Source of the DNA: Candidatus Zhuqueibacterota bacterium
Lineage (GTDB): Bacteria; Zhuqueibacterota; Zhuqueibacteria; Oceanimicrobiales; Oceanimicrobiaceae
DNA length: 64,000 nucleotides
Direction: 5' to 3'
NCBI GenBank assembly: GCA_029262055.1
Contig: JAJDAD010000063.1
Coordinates: 238,831-302,830 of the forward strand
Shown: positions 24,655 to 33,124 of the stretch, piece after piece
Layout of the letters: each line of letters starts with the position of its first letter
Numbering within the stretch: position 1 is the stretch's first letter
Made by a program: the position numbers and the translations under genes
The notes under the pieces: model-generated
Told to the model about the DNA's origin: nothing
The model's input: the letters and a program-made list of their open reading frames with translations, nothing else
The model's database searches: none

Positions 24655-26277
24655 TTGAATCAATCAATGAACCCGTTAGCAGTGGACGAAAACACCAAAG
24701 CCAGGGAAGACAATCCGATCACGATTATCGACGAGCTGGTCGAGCAGGAAGGGGTTGAACACATTGACCTCTCCGAACTGGACTTCATCGATCCGGGGGT
24801 CCTCGAATCCATACCGCAACAGGTGGCGATTAAATACAGGATTGTCCCCTTTGCCAGAGACGGCAAGAGCATTTCGGTGGCGATGGCGAATCCTTTCGAC
24901 CTCGACGCAGAGCGAGTTGTCCGTTTAGCGGCTGCGGTGGAACCGAAAGCCTACTACGCATCCGAAGCCGAGATCGAGCAGTTCCAGAGCAAGGTCTACT
25001 TGCAAGCCAACTCGATGCTCGACAACTTCGATGAAAGCGAAGCCGTCGAAGTTGAGGAAGTAGCGCACGATGATGACATCACTCTGGACGACCTCGAGGA
25101 CGAGGGCCGGGAAGAACCCACTATCCGCAAAGTCAACACCATACTCATCAGCGCGGTGCAGGACCGCGCCAGTGACGTCCACATAGAACCGCAGGAAAGG
25201 GACGTCAAGGTGCGTTTTCGTGTCGATGGCGTTCTCAGAGAAGTCGCGACCCTCGCGAAAGCCCAGCAGGCAGGTATCATCTCGAGAATAAAAATCCTGA
25301 GCTCACTTGACATCGCGGAACGGAGAGTGCCGCAAGACGGGCGTACCAAGCTCAGAATATTCGGCCGTGGTGTTGATATCAGGGTCTCGACACTTCCGAC
25401 CATTTTCGGCGAAAAGATTGTCTTGCGGATCCTCGACCAGGAAAAGCACTCTTTGGATATTGCTGATCTGGGTTTGGAAGCAAGCCTACTGGAAGGTCTC
25501 AAACAAGCGTTGCAGCAGCCATACGGCCTGATCCTGGTTACCGGGCCCACGGGCAGCGGCAAAACCACTACCCTCTACTCTGCCTTGAGCTTTGTAAACT
25601 CAAACGAGAAGAACATCATCACAGTCGAGGATCCGGTTGAATACCAACTACCCGGAGTTAATCAAATCCAGGTCCAGCCCGATATCGGCTTGAGCTTTGC
25701 AGCCGGCCTGCGTTCCATTTTGCGCCAGGATCCGGACATTATCATGGTAGGTGAAATGCGCGACCTCGAAACTGCCGAGATAGCGATGCGCGGAGCCCTC
25801 ACCGGCCACTTGGTTTTCAGCACATTGCATACCAATAACAGTGTGGCAACCCTGATGCGCCTGATTGAAATGGGCATCGACCGCTACCTCATCTGTTCTT
25901 CAGTCCACGTGGTCCTGGCACAGCGGCTGGTCCGGCGCCTGTGCTTCCACTGCTCAGAACCCTACGAACCGGACGCCGCACTGATGGACGCTCTTCGGTC
26001 CGACGCCAAAATACTCGAAGGTGCGACTTTGTACAAAGGTTCAGGCTGTAGCCATTGTAGTGGCACCGGCTATTGGGGTCGCCTGGCGGTGTTCGAGTTT
26101 TTCTATCTCACGGACGAATTGCGAGATATGATTGTGGCTGCCGCCAGTGTGGATGACATTCGCAAGAAAGTCTCGGAACTGGGCATGGAAACGCTCCTAC
26201 GCAATGGCCTCAAGAAGGTGCACGATGGTCTCACCACGATCGAAGAGGTCCTGCAAATCGCCTCCACGAGTCTTTAG
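24655..26277 (+). CDS. pilB: type IV pilus assembly ATPase PilB/GspE family
   Basis: Cytoplasmic hexameric ATPase of 540 residues that drives pilus extension. An N-terminal T2SSE_N-like domain (about 25-115) is followed by an acidic linker and the catalytic domain: Walker A GPTGSGKT at 297-304, Asp box near DVHIEP, Walker B with GEMRD near 368-372 (usually GEIRD), and the His box STLHTN. A zinc-binding loop with two CxxC pairs (CFHC and CSHC) is characteristic of extension rather than retraction ATPases. The RLG...G...L..L motif of c-di-GMP-binding MshEN domains is not visible at the N-terminus. Start TTG with AGGGA 5 bases before; an ATG four codons later is possible. The pilC ATG follows the stop immediately. 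Confidence 0.92.
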   Translation: MNQSMNPLAVDENTKAREDNPITIIDELVEQEGVEHIDLSELDFIDPGVLESIPQQVAIKYRIVPFARDGKSISVAMANPFDLDAERVVRLAAAVEPKAYYASEAEIEQFQSKVYLQANSMLDNFDESEAVEVEEVAHDDDITLDDLEDEGREEPTIRKVNTILISAVQDRASDVHIEPQERDVKVRFRVDGVLREVATLAKAQQAGIISRIKILSSLDIAERRVPQDGRTKLRIFGRGVDIRVSTLPTIFGEKIVLRILDQEKHSLDIADLGLEASLLEGLKQALQQPYGLILVTGPTGSGKTTTLYSALSFVNSNEKNIITVEDPVEYQLPGVNQIQVQPDIGLSFAAGLRSILRQDPDIIMVGEMRDLETAEIAMRGALTGHLVFSTLHTNNSVATLMRLIEMGIDRYLICSSVHVVLAQRLVRRLCFHCSEPYEPDAALMDALRSDAKILEGATLYKGSGCSHCSGTGYWGRLAVFEFFYLTDELRDMIVAAASVDDIRKKVSELGMETLLRNGLKKVHDGLTTIEEVLQIASTSL

Positions 26278-27486
26278 ATGAACACCGCAATAAAGCCTAA
26301 GGAGATTACGGTTCACGGACTTAAGAAGCCGCAGCGTGCGGCACGGAAATCCGGCAACGCACGCAAGCGGGGCAGTGAGTTTCAGACCGAGATAATGGCC
26401 AAAGCGCAGCATGAAATCAACTTTGACTTGACCGGGCTTTTCAAGAAACGCATAAGAGTAAAAACTCAGGACCTATATGTTTTCTCGAATCAATTGTCGG
26501 TGTTAATAAATGCCGGTTTGCCACTCGTTTCCGCCCTGAGGCTTTTGGGCGAACAAATTGAGAACGACGGTTTCCGAGCAGTCATCGAACAAGTTGGCCG
26601 GCAGGTACAGGCAGGCGTGGCACTCAGCGAAGCCTTCATGAAATTCCCCAATGTTTTTCCTAATCTTTTCATTTCACTGGTGCAGGCAGCCGAAGCCGGC
26701 GGCAATATCGCAATGATCCTGCAGCAACTGGCGGAACATCTTAAGAAAAAGGAAGCCACCAACAAGAAGATAAAAGCAGCCACCGCCTATCCGAAATTCG
26801 TTCTGGGGTTCTTTTCTGTGGTAGTGGCGGCAATTACTCTTGTCCTTGTGCCAAAATTCAAAGAGACCTTTGAAGGTTTCGGCACCGAGCTCCCGGTTCC
26901 GACGCGGATAATGATGGATATTAGCGACTTCATAAAAGACAACCTGATGATCGAGATTGCCCTGGCCGCGGCCATGGTTTTCGCTTTCAAATATTTCAAG
27001 AAGACCGACTATGGCAAGGCAGTCCTCGATAGGCTGCAGTTGCGGCTTCCGGTGGTCGGAGACATCGTGTCCAAGTCGGTCATCTCCAGATTCTGCGGCA
27101 CTCTGGGTATCTTGCTGCAGAGCGGGGTGGCCATTGTGGAATCCATCGAGATCTCGACGAAAACGACTGAAAACACAGTTTTTAGAAACGCTTTCTGGGA
27201 AATCAAGCGGGGCATTGTTGCGGGTGAAACGCTCTATGCCAAACTAAGCGAGTTTCCGATTTTCCCACCAATTGTGGTCAGCATGCTGGCAACCGGAGAG
27301 CAGTCCGGCTCATTAGACAAAATGTTGAAGAATGTCACCGAAATGTTCGATAATGAAATAGACTCCAGGATCGCCAAACTCACGTCGATTCTCGAGCCGG
27401 CGATAATGGTGGCCCTCGGTGCGGTCGCCCTGGTCGTTATTCTGGTACTGTACCTGCCGATATTCTATCTAGGCAGTGTCATGTGA
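26278..27486 (+). CDS. pilC: type IV pilus inner-membrane platform protein PilC/GspF family
   Basis: Polytopic platform protein of 402 residues with two GspF domains. The first begins near residue 60 (YVFSNQLSVLINAGLPLVSALRLL), the second near residue 265 (SRFCGTLGILLQSGVAIVESIEIS). Three membrane segments are clear: about 177-197 (FVLGFFSVVVAAITLVLVP), 220-240, and 376-400 near the C-terminus. The LVQAAEAGG and MLATGEQSG motifs are family hallmarks. It couples the PilB motor to the growing pilus. The start codon directly follows the pilB stop (TAGATG). A basic N-terminal extension of about 50 residues faces the cytoplasm. Confidence 0.93.
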   Translation: MNTAIKPKEITVHGLKKPQRAARKSGNARKRGSEFQTEIMAKAQHEINFDLTGLFKKRIRVKTQDLYVFSNQLSVLINAGLPLVSALRLLGEQIENDGFRAVIEQVGRQVQAGVALSEAFMKFPNVFPNLFISLVQAAEAGGNIAMILQQLAEHLKKKEATNKKIKAATAYPKFVLGFFSVVVAAITLVLVPKFKETFEGFGTELPVPTRIMMDISDFIKDNLMIEIALAAAMVFAFKYFKKTDYGKAVLDRLQLRLPVVGDIVSKSVISRFCGTLGILLQSGVAIVESIEISTKTTENTVFRNAFWEIKRGIVAGETLYAKLSEFPIFPPIVVSMLATGEQSGSLDKMLKNVTEMFDNEIDSRIAKLTSILEPAIMVALGAVALVVILVLYLPIFYLGSVM

Positions 27487-27530
27487 GACGACCTCAGGAA
27501 TATTTATTAACCAAATAAGTGGAGGTTACA

Positions 27531-27935
27531 ATGTCCAAATTCACGCGAGATCAAAAAGGGTTCACTTTGGTCGAACTGATGATCACGGTAGTCATTGTCG
27601 GTGTGCTTGCAGCCGTCGCAGTGCCCATCTATCAGGCCAATGTCAAGCGGGCAAAGGGCTCTGAGGCCGATGCAGCCTTGGGGACTGTGAGAACAGCTCT
27701 TCGAGTGTACTATGCTGAGAACAGTGCATACCCAACGAAGGCATCTTACACAAGGGTAGACTCTATCAGTGTTGATATAGCCTCGTCCGACCTGAATGGC
27801 ACTTATTTCAACATCGGTGACTACAAATATATTTCGGCGGATGGGGTGAGCTATACGATCCGTGCCACCGGCTCAGGCTCTCAGGCCGGGATAAATCGCC
27901 AAATGACACAGGCGGGCGCACTCAGCAATTTCTAG
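27531..27935 (+). CDS. pilA: type IV major prepilin
   Basis: Prepilin of 134 residues. The short leader MSKFTRDQKG ends in the cleavage site KG/FTLVEL with the essential glutamate at +5, followed by the hydrophobic assembly helix MITVVIVGVLAAVAVPIY. The body is small and has conserved blocks ALRVYYAE, ASYTRVDSI and YTIRATGSG. GGAGG lies 6 bases before the chosen ATG at 27531 (a GTG 12 bases earlier is in frame but would cover the ribosome site). The strong ribosome site suggests it is the abundant subunit. A close paralogue follows after 78 bases. Confidence 0.9.
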   Translation: MSKFTRDQKGFTLVELMITVVIVGVLAAVAVPIYQANVKRAKGSEADAALGTVRTALRVYYAENSAYPTKASYTRVDSISVDIASSDLNGTYFNIGDYKYISADGVSYTIRATGSGSQAGINRQMTQAGALSNF

Positions 27936-28013
27936 AACCTTACCCAGACTGCCATGCTTGTGGGCATTATGTTCTCCGGCTCAGAATTCAATGCTCCTAC
28001 AGTATAGACGCTA

Positions 28014-28421
28014 ATGTCGCCCGCATACACGGATAACCAAGAAGGCTGGACCCTGGTTGAAGTCATGATTGTAGTACTCTTAATGGGTATCATCGCGAGT
28101 GTAGCTATACCCATTTACCGGGCAAATGTCCAGCGGGCGAAAATGAGCGAGGCAGATGCCGCGCTCGGTACTGTACGAATGGCCCTCAGGGTCTATTATG
28201 CGGAAAGGAACTCCTATCCGGCGCACGCCAGCTATACGCGTGTGGACTCAATAGATGCGGGAATCAGCGCCAGCGACCTGAACGGAAAGTATTTTACGAT
28301 ATCTGACTTCAAGTATGAATCTGCGGACGGAACCAATTACACTATAAGAGCAACCGGAGGGGGAAGCCAGACCGGAATCAATCGTCAGATTGACCAAAAC
28401 GGCGGCCTTTCGAACTTCTAA
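28014..28421 (+). CDS. second type IV prepilin, paralogue of the major pilin
   Basis: Prepilin of 135 residues sharing well over half of its residues with the preceding pilin, including NVxRAKxSEADAALGTVRxALRVYYAE-like and YTIRATGxGSQ-like blocks (residue positions about 38-65 and 105-120), so it arose by tandem duplication. The cleavage site is EG/WTLVEV: glutamate +5 is kept but the first mature residue is tryptophan instead of phenylalanine, which is unusual. No Shine-Dalgarno sequence is visible before the ATG at 28014, in contrast to the GGAGG of its partner, so lower expression is likely. It may be a minor or alternative subunit. Confidence 0.85.
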   Translation: MSPAYTDNQEGWTLVEVMIVVLLMGIIASVAIPIYRANVQRAKMSEADAALGTVRMALRVYYAERNSYPAHASYTRVDSIDAGISASDLNGKYFTISDFKYESADGTNYTIRATGGGSQTGINRQIDQNGGLSNF

Positions 28422-28465
28422 TTTGGTAGTAGGCCGGACTCACTGTCGGGATTTGACTACCGGGG

Positions 28466-29599
28466 GTGATCCGGCCAAAAACTCGCATGCTCTTGCACCG
28501 TTATCTAACTAGGTTGAAGAATTTGGCGCTTCTTTTGCACAAGCAGCAGGTCGCCATCCATCTCGGAACAACATCTATCGAGATCGCCGGCATGAAGACC
28601 GTCGGAAAGAAGAAACGGCTAACCTTTTATGACGTTGTAGACCTCGTTGCTGATCACAGCATCACGGCTCCCGAAGAAATTACGGACGGACTCTATGTCG
28701 ACAAGCTAAGGGCCCTTTCCGCAAAGTACGACCTGAGACGCTCTCACATCCTCACAGCCTTGCCTGTGGATAGCGCTGTCATACGCATCGTAGACATTGA
28801 TGCGGAGGAGCCGGAAGAGGACCTGCTCAGCATCCTGCAGGAAGAACTGGAGCAAATCAGCGCCCAGCCGCTCGAGGACATGGAGGTGGCCTGTCATCAA
28901 CTGGAGCCCGAAGAAGGGACTGCCACTGCCAAAATCCCCCTTCTGGCCTGTGCGGTTCCTACGGATGAATTGGCTCGTCACCGCCGTATCTTCAGGGAAA
29001 GCGGCTTGAGCCCGTCGGTTGTGGACCTGGATGCATTTGGCATCTACAACGCGCTGTGCTATTTCATTAACAAGCAAATAACGGCACCGGTAACTATGGT
29101 GCATATTGGTGCGGTTTATACGGTTTGTATGATCGTTTTCCCCGGAAAAAATCCGTTCTTCTATGTAGTCGAAGTAGGTGGCAATGATATCACCTCTGCT
29201 ATCGTCGATGAAACCGGTCTGCCGTTGTTCCGAGCAGCCTCTTTTGCGAAGAAGATGCTGAAACGCCGGTGGACGCAAAGAGACGATCTTGCAGAGTCAC
29301 CGCTATCAACGGTTCATTTGAACTTTGCGGAAAGACTCATCACAGAAGTCAAGAAGTGCATCCGCCACTACCAGTCTAGTCAGGGTGTCACTGAAATTCA
29401 TGGCATTTATTTGACCGGAGGGTGCGCGCCCCTCGACTTTCTGCTGGATGAGTTTAACAAACGACTGTCGTTTCAAACAAAGTTGTGGGACCCTTTGCAG
29501 TTCTTCCGCAGCAGGAATGAGGCCGACGATGATGTTGATCGGCCATCGATTGGTTACCATTTGGGACCCGTTCTCGGCACTCTTCTAAGGGGCGTATAG
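28466..29599 (+). CDS. pilM: type IV pilus alignment protein PilM
   Basis: Actin-like cytoplasmic protein of 377 residues that binds the N-terminus of PilN and links the inner-membrane alignment complex to the motor. The ASKHA nucleotide-fold pieces are visible: LHKQQVAIHLGTTSIEIAG near residue 25, MVHIGAVYTVCMIVF near 210, FYVVEVGGNDIT near 230, and IYLTGGCAPLDFL near 310. The start is uncertain: GTG at 28466 lies within a GGGGGTG run, while an ATG seven codons later lacks a ribosome site. The order pilM-N-O-P-Q that follows is the classical alignment operon. Confidence 0.88.
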   Translation: MIRPKTRMLLHRYLTRLKNLALLLHKQQVAIHLGTTSIEIAGMKTVGKKKRLTFYDVVDLVADHSITAPEEITDGLYVDKLRALSAKYDLRRSHILTALPVDSAVIRIVDIDAEEPEEDLLSILQEELEQISAQPLEDMEVACHQLEPEEGTATAKIPLLACAVPTDELARHRRIFRESGLSPSVVDLDAFGIYNALCYFINKQITAPVTMVHIGAVYTVCMIVFPGKNPFFYVVEVGGNDITSAIVDETGLPLFRAASFAKKMLKRRWTQRDDLAESPLSTVHLNFAERLITEVKKCIRHYQSSQGVTEIHGIYLTGGCAPLDFLLDEFNKRLSFQTKLWDPLQFFRSRNEADDDVDRPSIGYHLGPVLGTLLRGV

Positions 29600-29604
29600 T
29601 TCTG

Positions 29605-30237
29605 ATGATCAGAATCAATTTCAATGAGTCGCAGTTGCATGAAGCAAGGCGGCACGCACTGAGGAGACGTCTCCAGATGATCTATCTGGCAACATGCCTG
29701 TTTTCGCTTGGAGTTGTCGGTCTTCGGGTCATGTTAAGCAATGTACAAATAGAAACCCTTGCGCACCAAACACAACTGCTCAACGGCAAAACAGAACGGC
29801 TTTCACCGCAATTTCAACGCGCGGTGACACTGTACGAGCAAAGAACCAGTCTCAGGAATAAGCTCAAAAAGATAAAGGCAACGACCATCGACGCCCATTT
29901 TATTGGGGAATCCCTGAAAGTTGTGGCTAAGATGTTGCCCAAAGACTTCTGGCTCGAAAAAATTCACATTTCGTCACTCGCCGGCAGCAAGGCCACAGCC
30001 GGCCAAGCCAAGCCCTCTCAGGTACAAGCCATGACAATCCAGGGCCGGTCGTTTATCGACCTTGAGTCGGAAAAGCCCGAACAGGTTCGGAAGTTTCACG
30101 ATGTGCTTGCCGGTTTGACGCCCTACTCTCTGGGCTCCGGCCGATTGGATCTCAGCGATATGGAGGTGAACAAGACCAATGGCAGGTACTATCACAATTT
30201 TACCATCGAATTCGCCTGGTTGAACTCGCTGCTTTAA
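29605..30237 (+). CDS. pilN: type IV pilus alignment protein PilN
   Basis: Bitopic inner-membrane protein of 210 residues. The N-terminus MIRINFNES matches the short PilM-binding INLLP-type motif only loosely. One membrane helix (about 25-44, MIYLATCLFSLGVVGLRVML) is followed by a periplasmic coiled coil (45-100) and an alpha/beta domain with the typical LPKDFWLEKIHIS strand near residue 112 and an IQGRSFIDLE segment. It forms a heterodimer with PilO. The start is ATG, 5 bases after the pilM stop. Confidence 0.85.
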   Translation: MIRINFNESQLHEARRHALRRRLQMIYLATCLFSLGVVGLRVMLSNVQIETLAHQTQLLNGKTERLSPQFQRAVTLYEQRTSLRNKLKKIKATTIDAHFIGESLKVVAKMLPKDFWLEKIHISSLAGSKATAGQAKPSQVQAMTIQGRSFIDLESEKPEQVRKFHDVLAGLTPYSLGSGRLDLSDMEVNKTNGRYYHNFTIEFAWLNSLL

Positions 30238-30257
30238 GAAACGGATTTGCTATACCC

Positions 30258-30851
30258 ATGGATTGGACCGCCAAACTGCGCGAACTATTTAAGATTAAAG
30301 TCATCATCGGCTCTCTGCTAGCTTTGGTGCTGCTCAACTTGAGTGCGAATCACTTTTTCGTGCAACCAAGAATCAAAGCCCTGGCACGTATCGAGAACAA
30401 CCTACACCGTCTGCAGAAACACTATCGTCAGTTGGAAGCAACTGACATGGAGAGCATCTCGGAGGTTCTCTATAAGCAAGTAGATTATCTCAAGACAAGA
30501 GAGCAGAACATCTTCGAACGTGCGCCCTCGGAGGAAGAGTTGCCCTTGCTCATTTCGAAACTGGAGGATCGCGCAGCGCGTCATGGCCTGGCGGTTACGA
30601 GTTACCTGAGCGTCAAAAAAAACGGCAAGCACAAGCAGAAAAACAAGAGTGGCCAACTGAAGCCAATTGGTATTCAGTTAAAGTATGCCGGGTCTTTTCT
30701 GCAGGTTCTGGGCTTTCTGCAAACTCTCGACGCATTCGACAGACGTCTGTTAATCAACGAATTTGAGGTCAGAAGGCAGGACAATACCCGCGTAAGCGGT
30801 GAATTCGAATTCTTTACCATGGTTTCAGTGAACGCCAATGTTGCAAGTTGA
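30258..30851 (+). CDS. pilO: type IV pilus alignment protein PilO
   Basis: Bitopic protein of 197 residues: a single membrane helix (about 14-35, KVIIGSLLALVLLNLSANHFF), a periplasmic coiled coil (40-80), then a ferredoxin-like domain with the LPLLISKLEDRAARHGLAV stretch and IGIQLKYAGSFLQVLGFLQTL-like core, which matches PilO. It partners PilN in the periplasm. The 3-prime end overlaps pilP by 14 bases. Confidence 0.84.
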   Translation: MDWTAKLRELFKIKVIIGSLLALVLLNLSANHFFVQPRIKALARIENNLHRLQKHYRQLEATDMESISEVLYKQVDYLKTREQNIFERAPSEEELPLLISKLEDRAARHGLAVTSYLSVKKNGKHKQKNKSGQLKPIGIQLKYAGSFLQVLGFLQTLDAFDRRLLINEFEVRRQDNTRVSGEFEFFTMVSVNANVAS

Positions 30852-31344
30852 CAAAAAGAAAGTCCTTCTGGGAGGGCTGTTTTTGACTTTCGGCGCTGTT
30901 GCGGTCAGCCTCATCCCGGCCGGCAACATGGCGGTGTCAATACCCGGCGGTGGCCCGACCGAGGGAGACGGAGATACCGGAGTGTATCTGCAGTTATTGT
31001 CAGAGTTTAAGGACTACGACCAGTACCTTGGAATCGACAGCTCCAGTGTTTCCGCCACACAGTTGAAGAATCTAAGGAATCCTTTTACAAAGCCGGAAAC
31101 CCATAAATATGTTAGCAGGGCCGGTGAAACAACCAGGCCGCCAGGCAGCAACCTAAAGCTTAGCGGGGTTCTCTGGGACAAGGATGCTCCCTCTGTCATC
31201 ATAAATGGCAAAGTCATGCCAAGGGATGGCCAGATTCACGGTTTCAGGATTAGTGAAATCCTGCCAACCAAAGCCATTCTTACAGGAAATGATCAACGGA
31301 TTACCCTGGAGTTGCCCAAAAAGGCAAACAGGTCCATCAAATGA
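30838..31344 (+). CDS. type IV pilus PilP-like protein
   Basis: Small protein of 168 residues located exactly where pilP is expected. It has one hydrophobic segment near the N-terminus (about 9-28, VLLGGLFLTFGAVAVSLIPAG) without a lipobox cysteine, so it is a membrane-anchored rather than lipid-anchored version. Residues 72-168 look like the beta-sandwich PilP/GspC-type domain: NPFTKP (a usual PilP landmark), LKLSGVLWDKDAPSVIINGKV, and ILPTKAILTGNDQRITLEL. PilP connects PilNO to the secretin. It overlaps pilO and, by four bases (ATGA), the secretin gene. Confidence 0.75.
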   Translation: MLQVDKKKVLLGGLFLTFGAVAVSLIPAGNMAVSIPGGGPTEGDGDTGVYLQLLSEFKDYDQYLGIDSSSVSATQLKNLRNPFTKPETHKYVSRAGETTRPPGSNLKLSGVLWDKDAPSVIINGKVMPRDGQIHGFRISEILPTKAILTGNDQRITLELPKKANRSIK

Positions 31345-32657
31345 ATAAAACTATGCCAAGCTTATTGAAAACATACACCTGTGCGCTCCTGCTTCTTCTG
31401 TGCCACATCGCCTGGGCGCAGACAGGCGCCGGGGACCGGATATCTCTCAATGTGGAGGGTGTTTCACTGCGCAATACCCTGCAACTGCTGGCCAACAAAC
31501 TCGGGAAGAACCTCTTGATCGATCCCGAAGTCCAGGACACAACTCTGCGAATGTCCCTCGATGAAATCTCCGCAGAGGATGCCTTCAGAGCAATCCTTGA
31601 GTCCAACGACTTGAGCTTCAGGGAAATGGACGGTAACATCCTGTATGTCGGATCCCTTAGCAAAATAGGGGCACAGATGGTCGTTCGCAACATCCCGTGC
31701 AAATATGCCTTTGCAAAGGATCTTGCCGGTATCCTGGAAAAGATGGTTGTGTCGGAATATGGCGCGATCATGGCGGATGAACGCACCAATACGCTCATTA
31801 TCAAAGAGAGTCCGGGCCTGATCTCGAAAATGGAGAGACTAATTCAGCAGCTCGACAAGCCGACGCGCCAGGTGTACATTCAGGCTGAGATAATGGAGAT
31901 TTCATCTACTGATAATTCGGAATTCGGTGTTGAGTGGTTATGGAAGACAGCCAACGTCAATTCTCTGGACGGCCGGATAGGCAGCGACTTCGGCCTGCGA
32001 ACCGCACCGCAATCGACTGAGAACACCACCACCGTCCAGGACGACGGATTCCCGTTTCCCATTGGCGGTGGACTTGGGGTCGGGGTACTTAACTCGGACG
32101 TCGAGGTGGTTTTGCATGCACTCAATGAAAGAAATGACCTCAACTTGCTATCGCGGCCACGTGTGATCACTTTGGATAATCAAGAAGCTATAATTGAAGT
32201 AGGCGACCAAATACCGTTTAAGAAGCTCAACCAGTTTGGCGTCACTTCGTTTGAATTCAAGGATGCCACTGTACAACTGGTGGTTAAGCCCCACATCATC
32301 GATGACGATCACATCATGATGAAAGTGTCGCCAAAAGCCGACTTTGCCAATGGCTTCACGCCCGATGGCACGCCGATCATTTCGACTCGCAAAGCTTCAA
32401 CCAATGTCAAGATCAGGGATGGCCAGACCATTGTCATCGGTGGCCTGATCAGAGATTCACTAGTGGACAGTAAATCAAAGGTACCGATCCTCGGAGATAT
32501 TCCCCTGCTGGGTTATTTGTTCAAGAATAGCAAGACCACGAAAGTTAAAACACAGCTTATCGTGTTCGTCACACCAATTATTCTCAACGATGACATGCAG
32601 GGCGTTTTCGATAAGGATTTTCAGTTGCGGGACAACATGCAAAAAAATACCAATTAG
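31341..32657 (+). CDS. pilQ: secretin, PilQ/GspD family
   Basis: Outer-membrane secretin of 438 residues with a signal peptide (about 1-26, cleaved after IAWA). An STN/N0-like domain (30-95, SLRNTLQLLANKLGKNLLID), one N1/KH-like domain (about 105-170, including DERTNTLIIKESPGLISKMERL) and the secretin barrel (about 175-430) with the hallmark VPILGDIPLLGYLFK are present. It is short for PilQ: no N-terminal AMIN peptidoglycan-binding domains are present. A glycine-rich stretch at FPIGGGLGVGVL is the gate region. It is the exit pore for the pilus made by this locus. Confidence 0.9.
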   Translation: MNKTMPSLLKTYTCALLLLLCHIAWAQTGAGDRISLNVEGVSLRNTLQLLANKLGKNLLIDPEVQDTTLRMSLDEISAEDAFRAILESNDLSFREMDGNILYVGSLSKIGAQMVVRNIPCKYAFAKDLAGILEKMVVSEYGAIMADERTNTLIIKESPGLISKMERLIQQLDKPTRQVYIQAEIMEISSTDNSEFGVEWLWKTANVNSLDGRIGSDFGLRTAPQSTENTTTVQDDGFPFPIGGGLGVGVLNSDVEVVLHALNERNDLNLLSRPRVITLDNQEAIIEVGDQIPFKKLNQFGVTSFEFKDATVQLVVKPHIIDDDHIMMKVSPKADFANGFTPDGTPIISTRKASTNVKIRDGQTIVIGGLIRDSLVDSKSKVPILGDIPLLGYLFKNSKTTKVKTQLIVFVTPIILNDDMQGVFDKDFQLRDNMQKNTN

Positions 32658-32670
32658 AGGGCATGGGATT

Positions 32671-33081
32671 ATGACGACAACTAAGAAGAGCCGTATTCCC
32701 ACATTGATTGCCGACGACGATGTGGACATTCTAAATTACTTTCGGGCCATTCTCAAAAGATCTCCGAATGAATTATACTTCGCTACAAATGGCGTGGAAG
32801 CGGTTCAAAAGGCAAGAGAGCATCAACTCGACCTCGTCTTTCTGGATGTTATGATGCCGAAAATGAATGGCATCGAAGCCTTGGCCGAAATCAAGAAAAT
32901 TCGTGCTGAAACTCAAGTCGTGATGATATCGGCTTATAGCGACAGCAACGTGGTACGGGAGGCATTGAACAAAGGCGCATTCACATACTTGTTCAAGCCG
33001 CTCAACAAGATGGACATCATGTCAGTCACCATGAAATGCCTGCAGCAACTGGGTGTAGAACCAGAGGTTCAGCTTAAGTAA
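32671..33081 (+). CDS. single-domain response regulator
   Basis: Stand-alone CheY-like receiver of 136 residues with no output domain. The acidic pocket DDD (15-17), phospho-acceptor D59 in LVFLDVMMPKMNG, the switch serine in MISAYSD and the lysine in YLFKPLN are all present. The ATG at 32671 has GAGGG 10 bases before. It is 13 bases after the secretin gene and just before two histidine kinases, so it could be the receiver of a phosphorelay acting by protein contact on the pilus or Pel machinery. Confidence 0.9.
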   Translation: MTTTKKSRIPTLIADDDVDILNYFRAILKRSPNELYFATNGVEAVQKAREHQLDLVFLDVMMPKMNGIEALAEIKKIRAETQVVMISAYSDSNVVREALNKGAFTYLFKPLNKMDIMSVTMKCLQQLGVEPEVQLK

Positions 33082-33124
33082 CCTTGCGTCCCGGAAAGCT
33101 CAACACGTCACCTGATCTTAATAT

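Noticed and set aside
24655..26277. c-di-GMP binding MshEN motif in PilB
   Set aside because: The N-terminal domain is present, but the RLG and spaced leucine/glycine pattern required for binding is not visible.
27936..28013. Terminator or regulatory RNA between the two pilin genes
   Set aside because: No stable inverted repeat with T tract could be found by eye in these 78 bases.
32590..32670. Longer start for the lone response regulator
   Set aside because: The extra 27 residues overlap pilQ and are not receiver-like, whereas the ATG at 32671 has a GAGGG site and a typical N-terminus.
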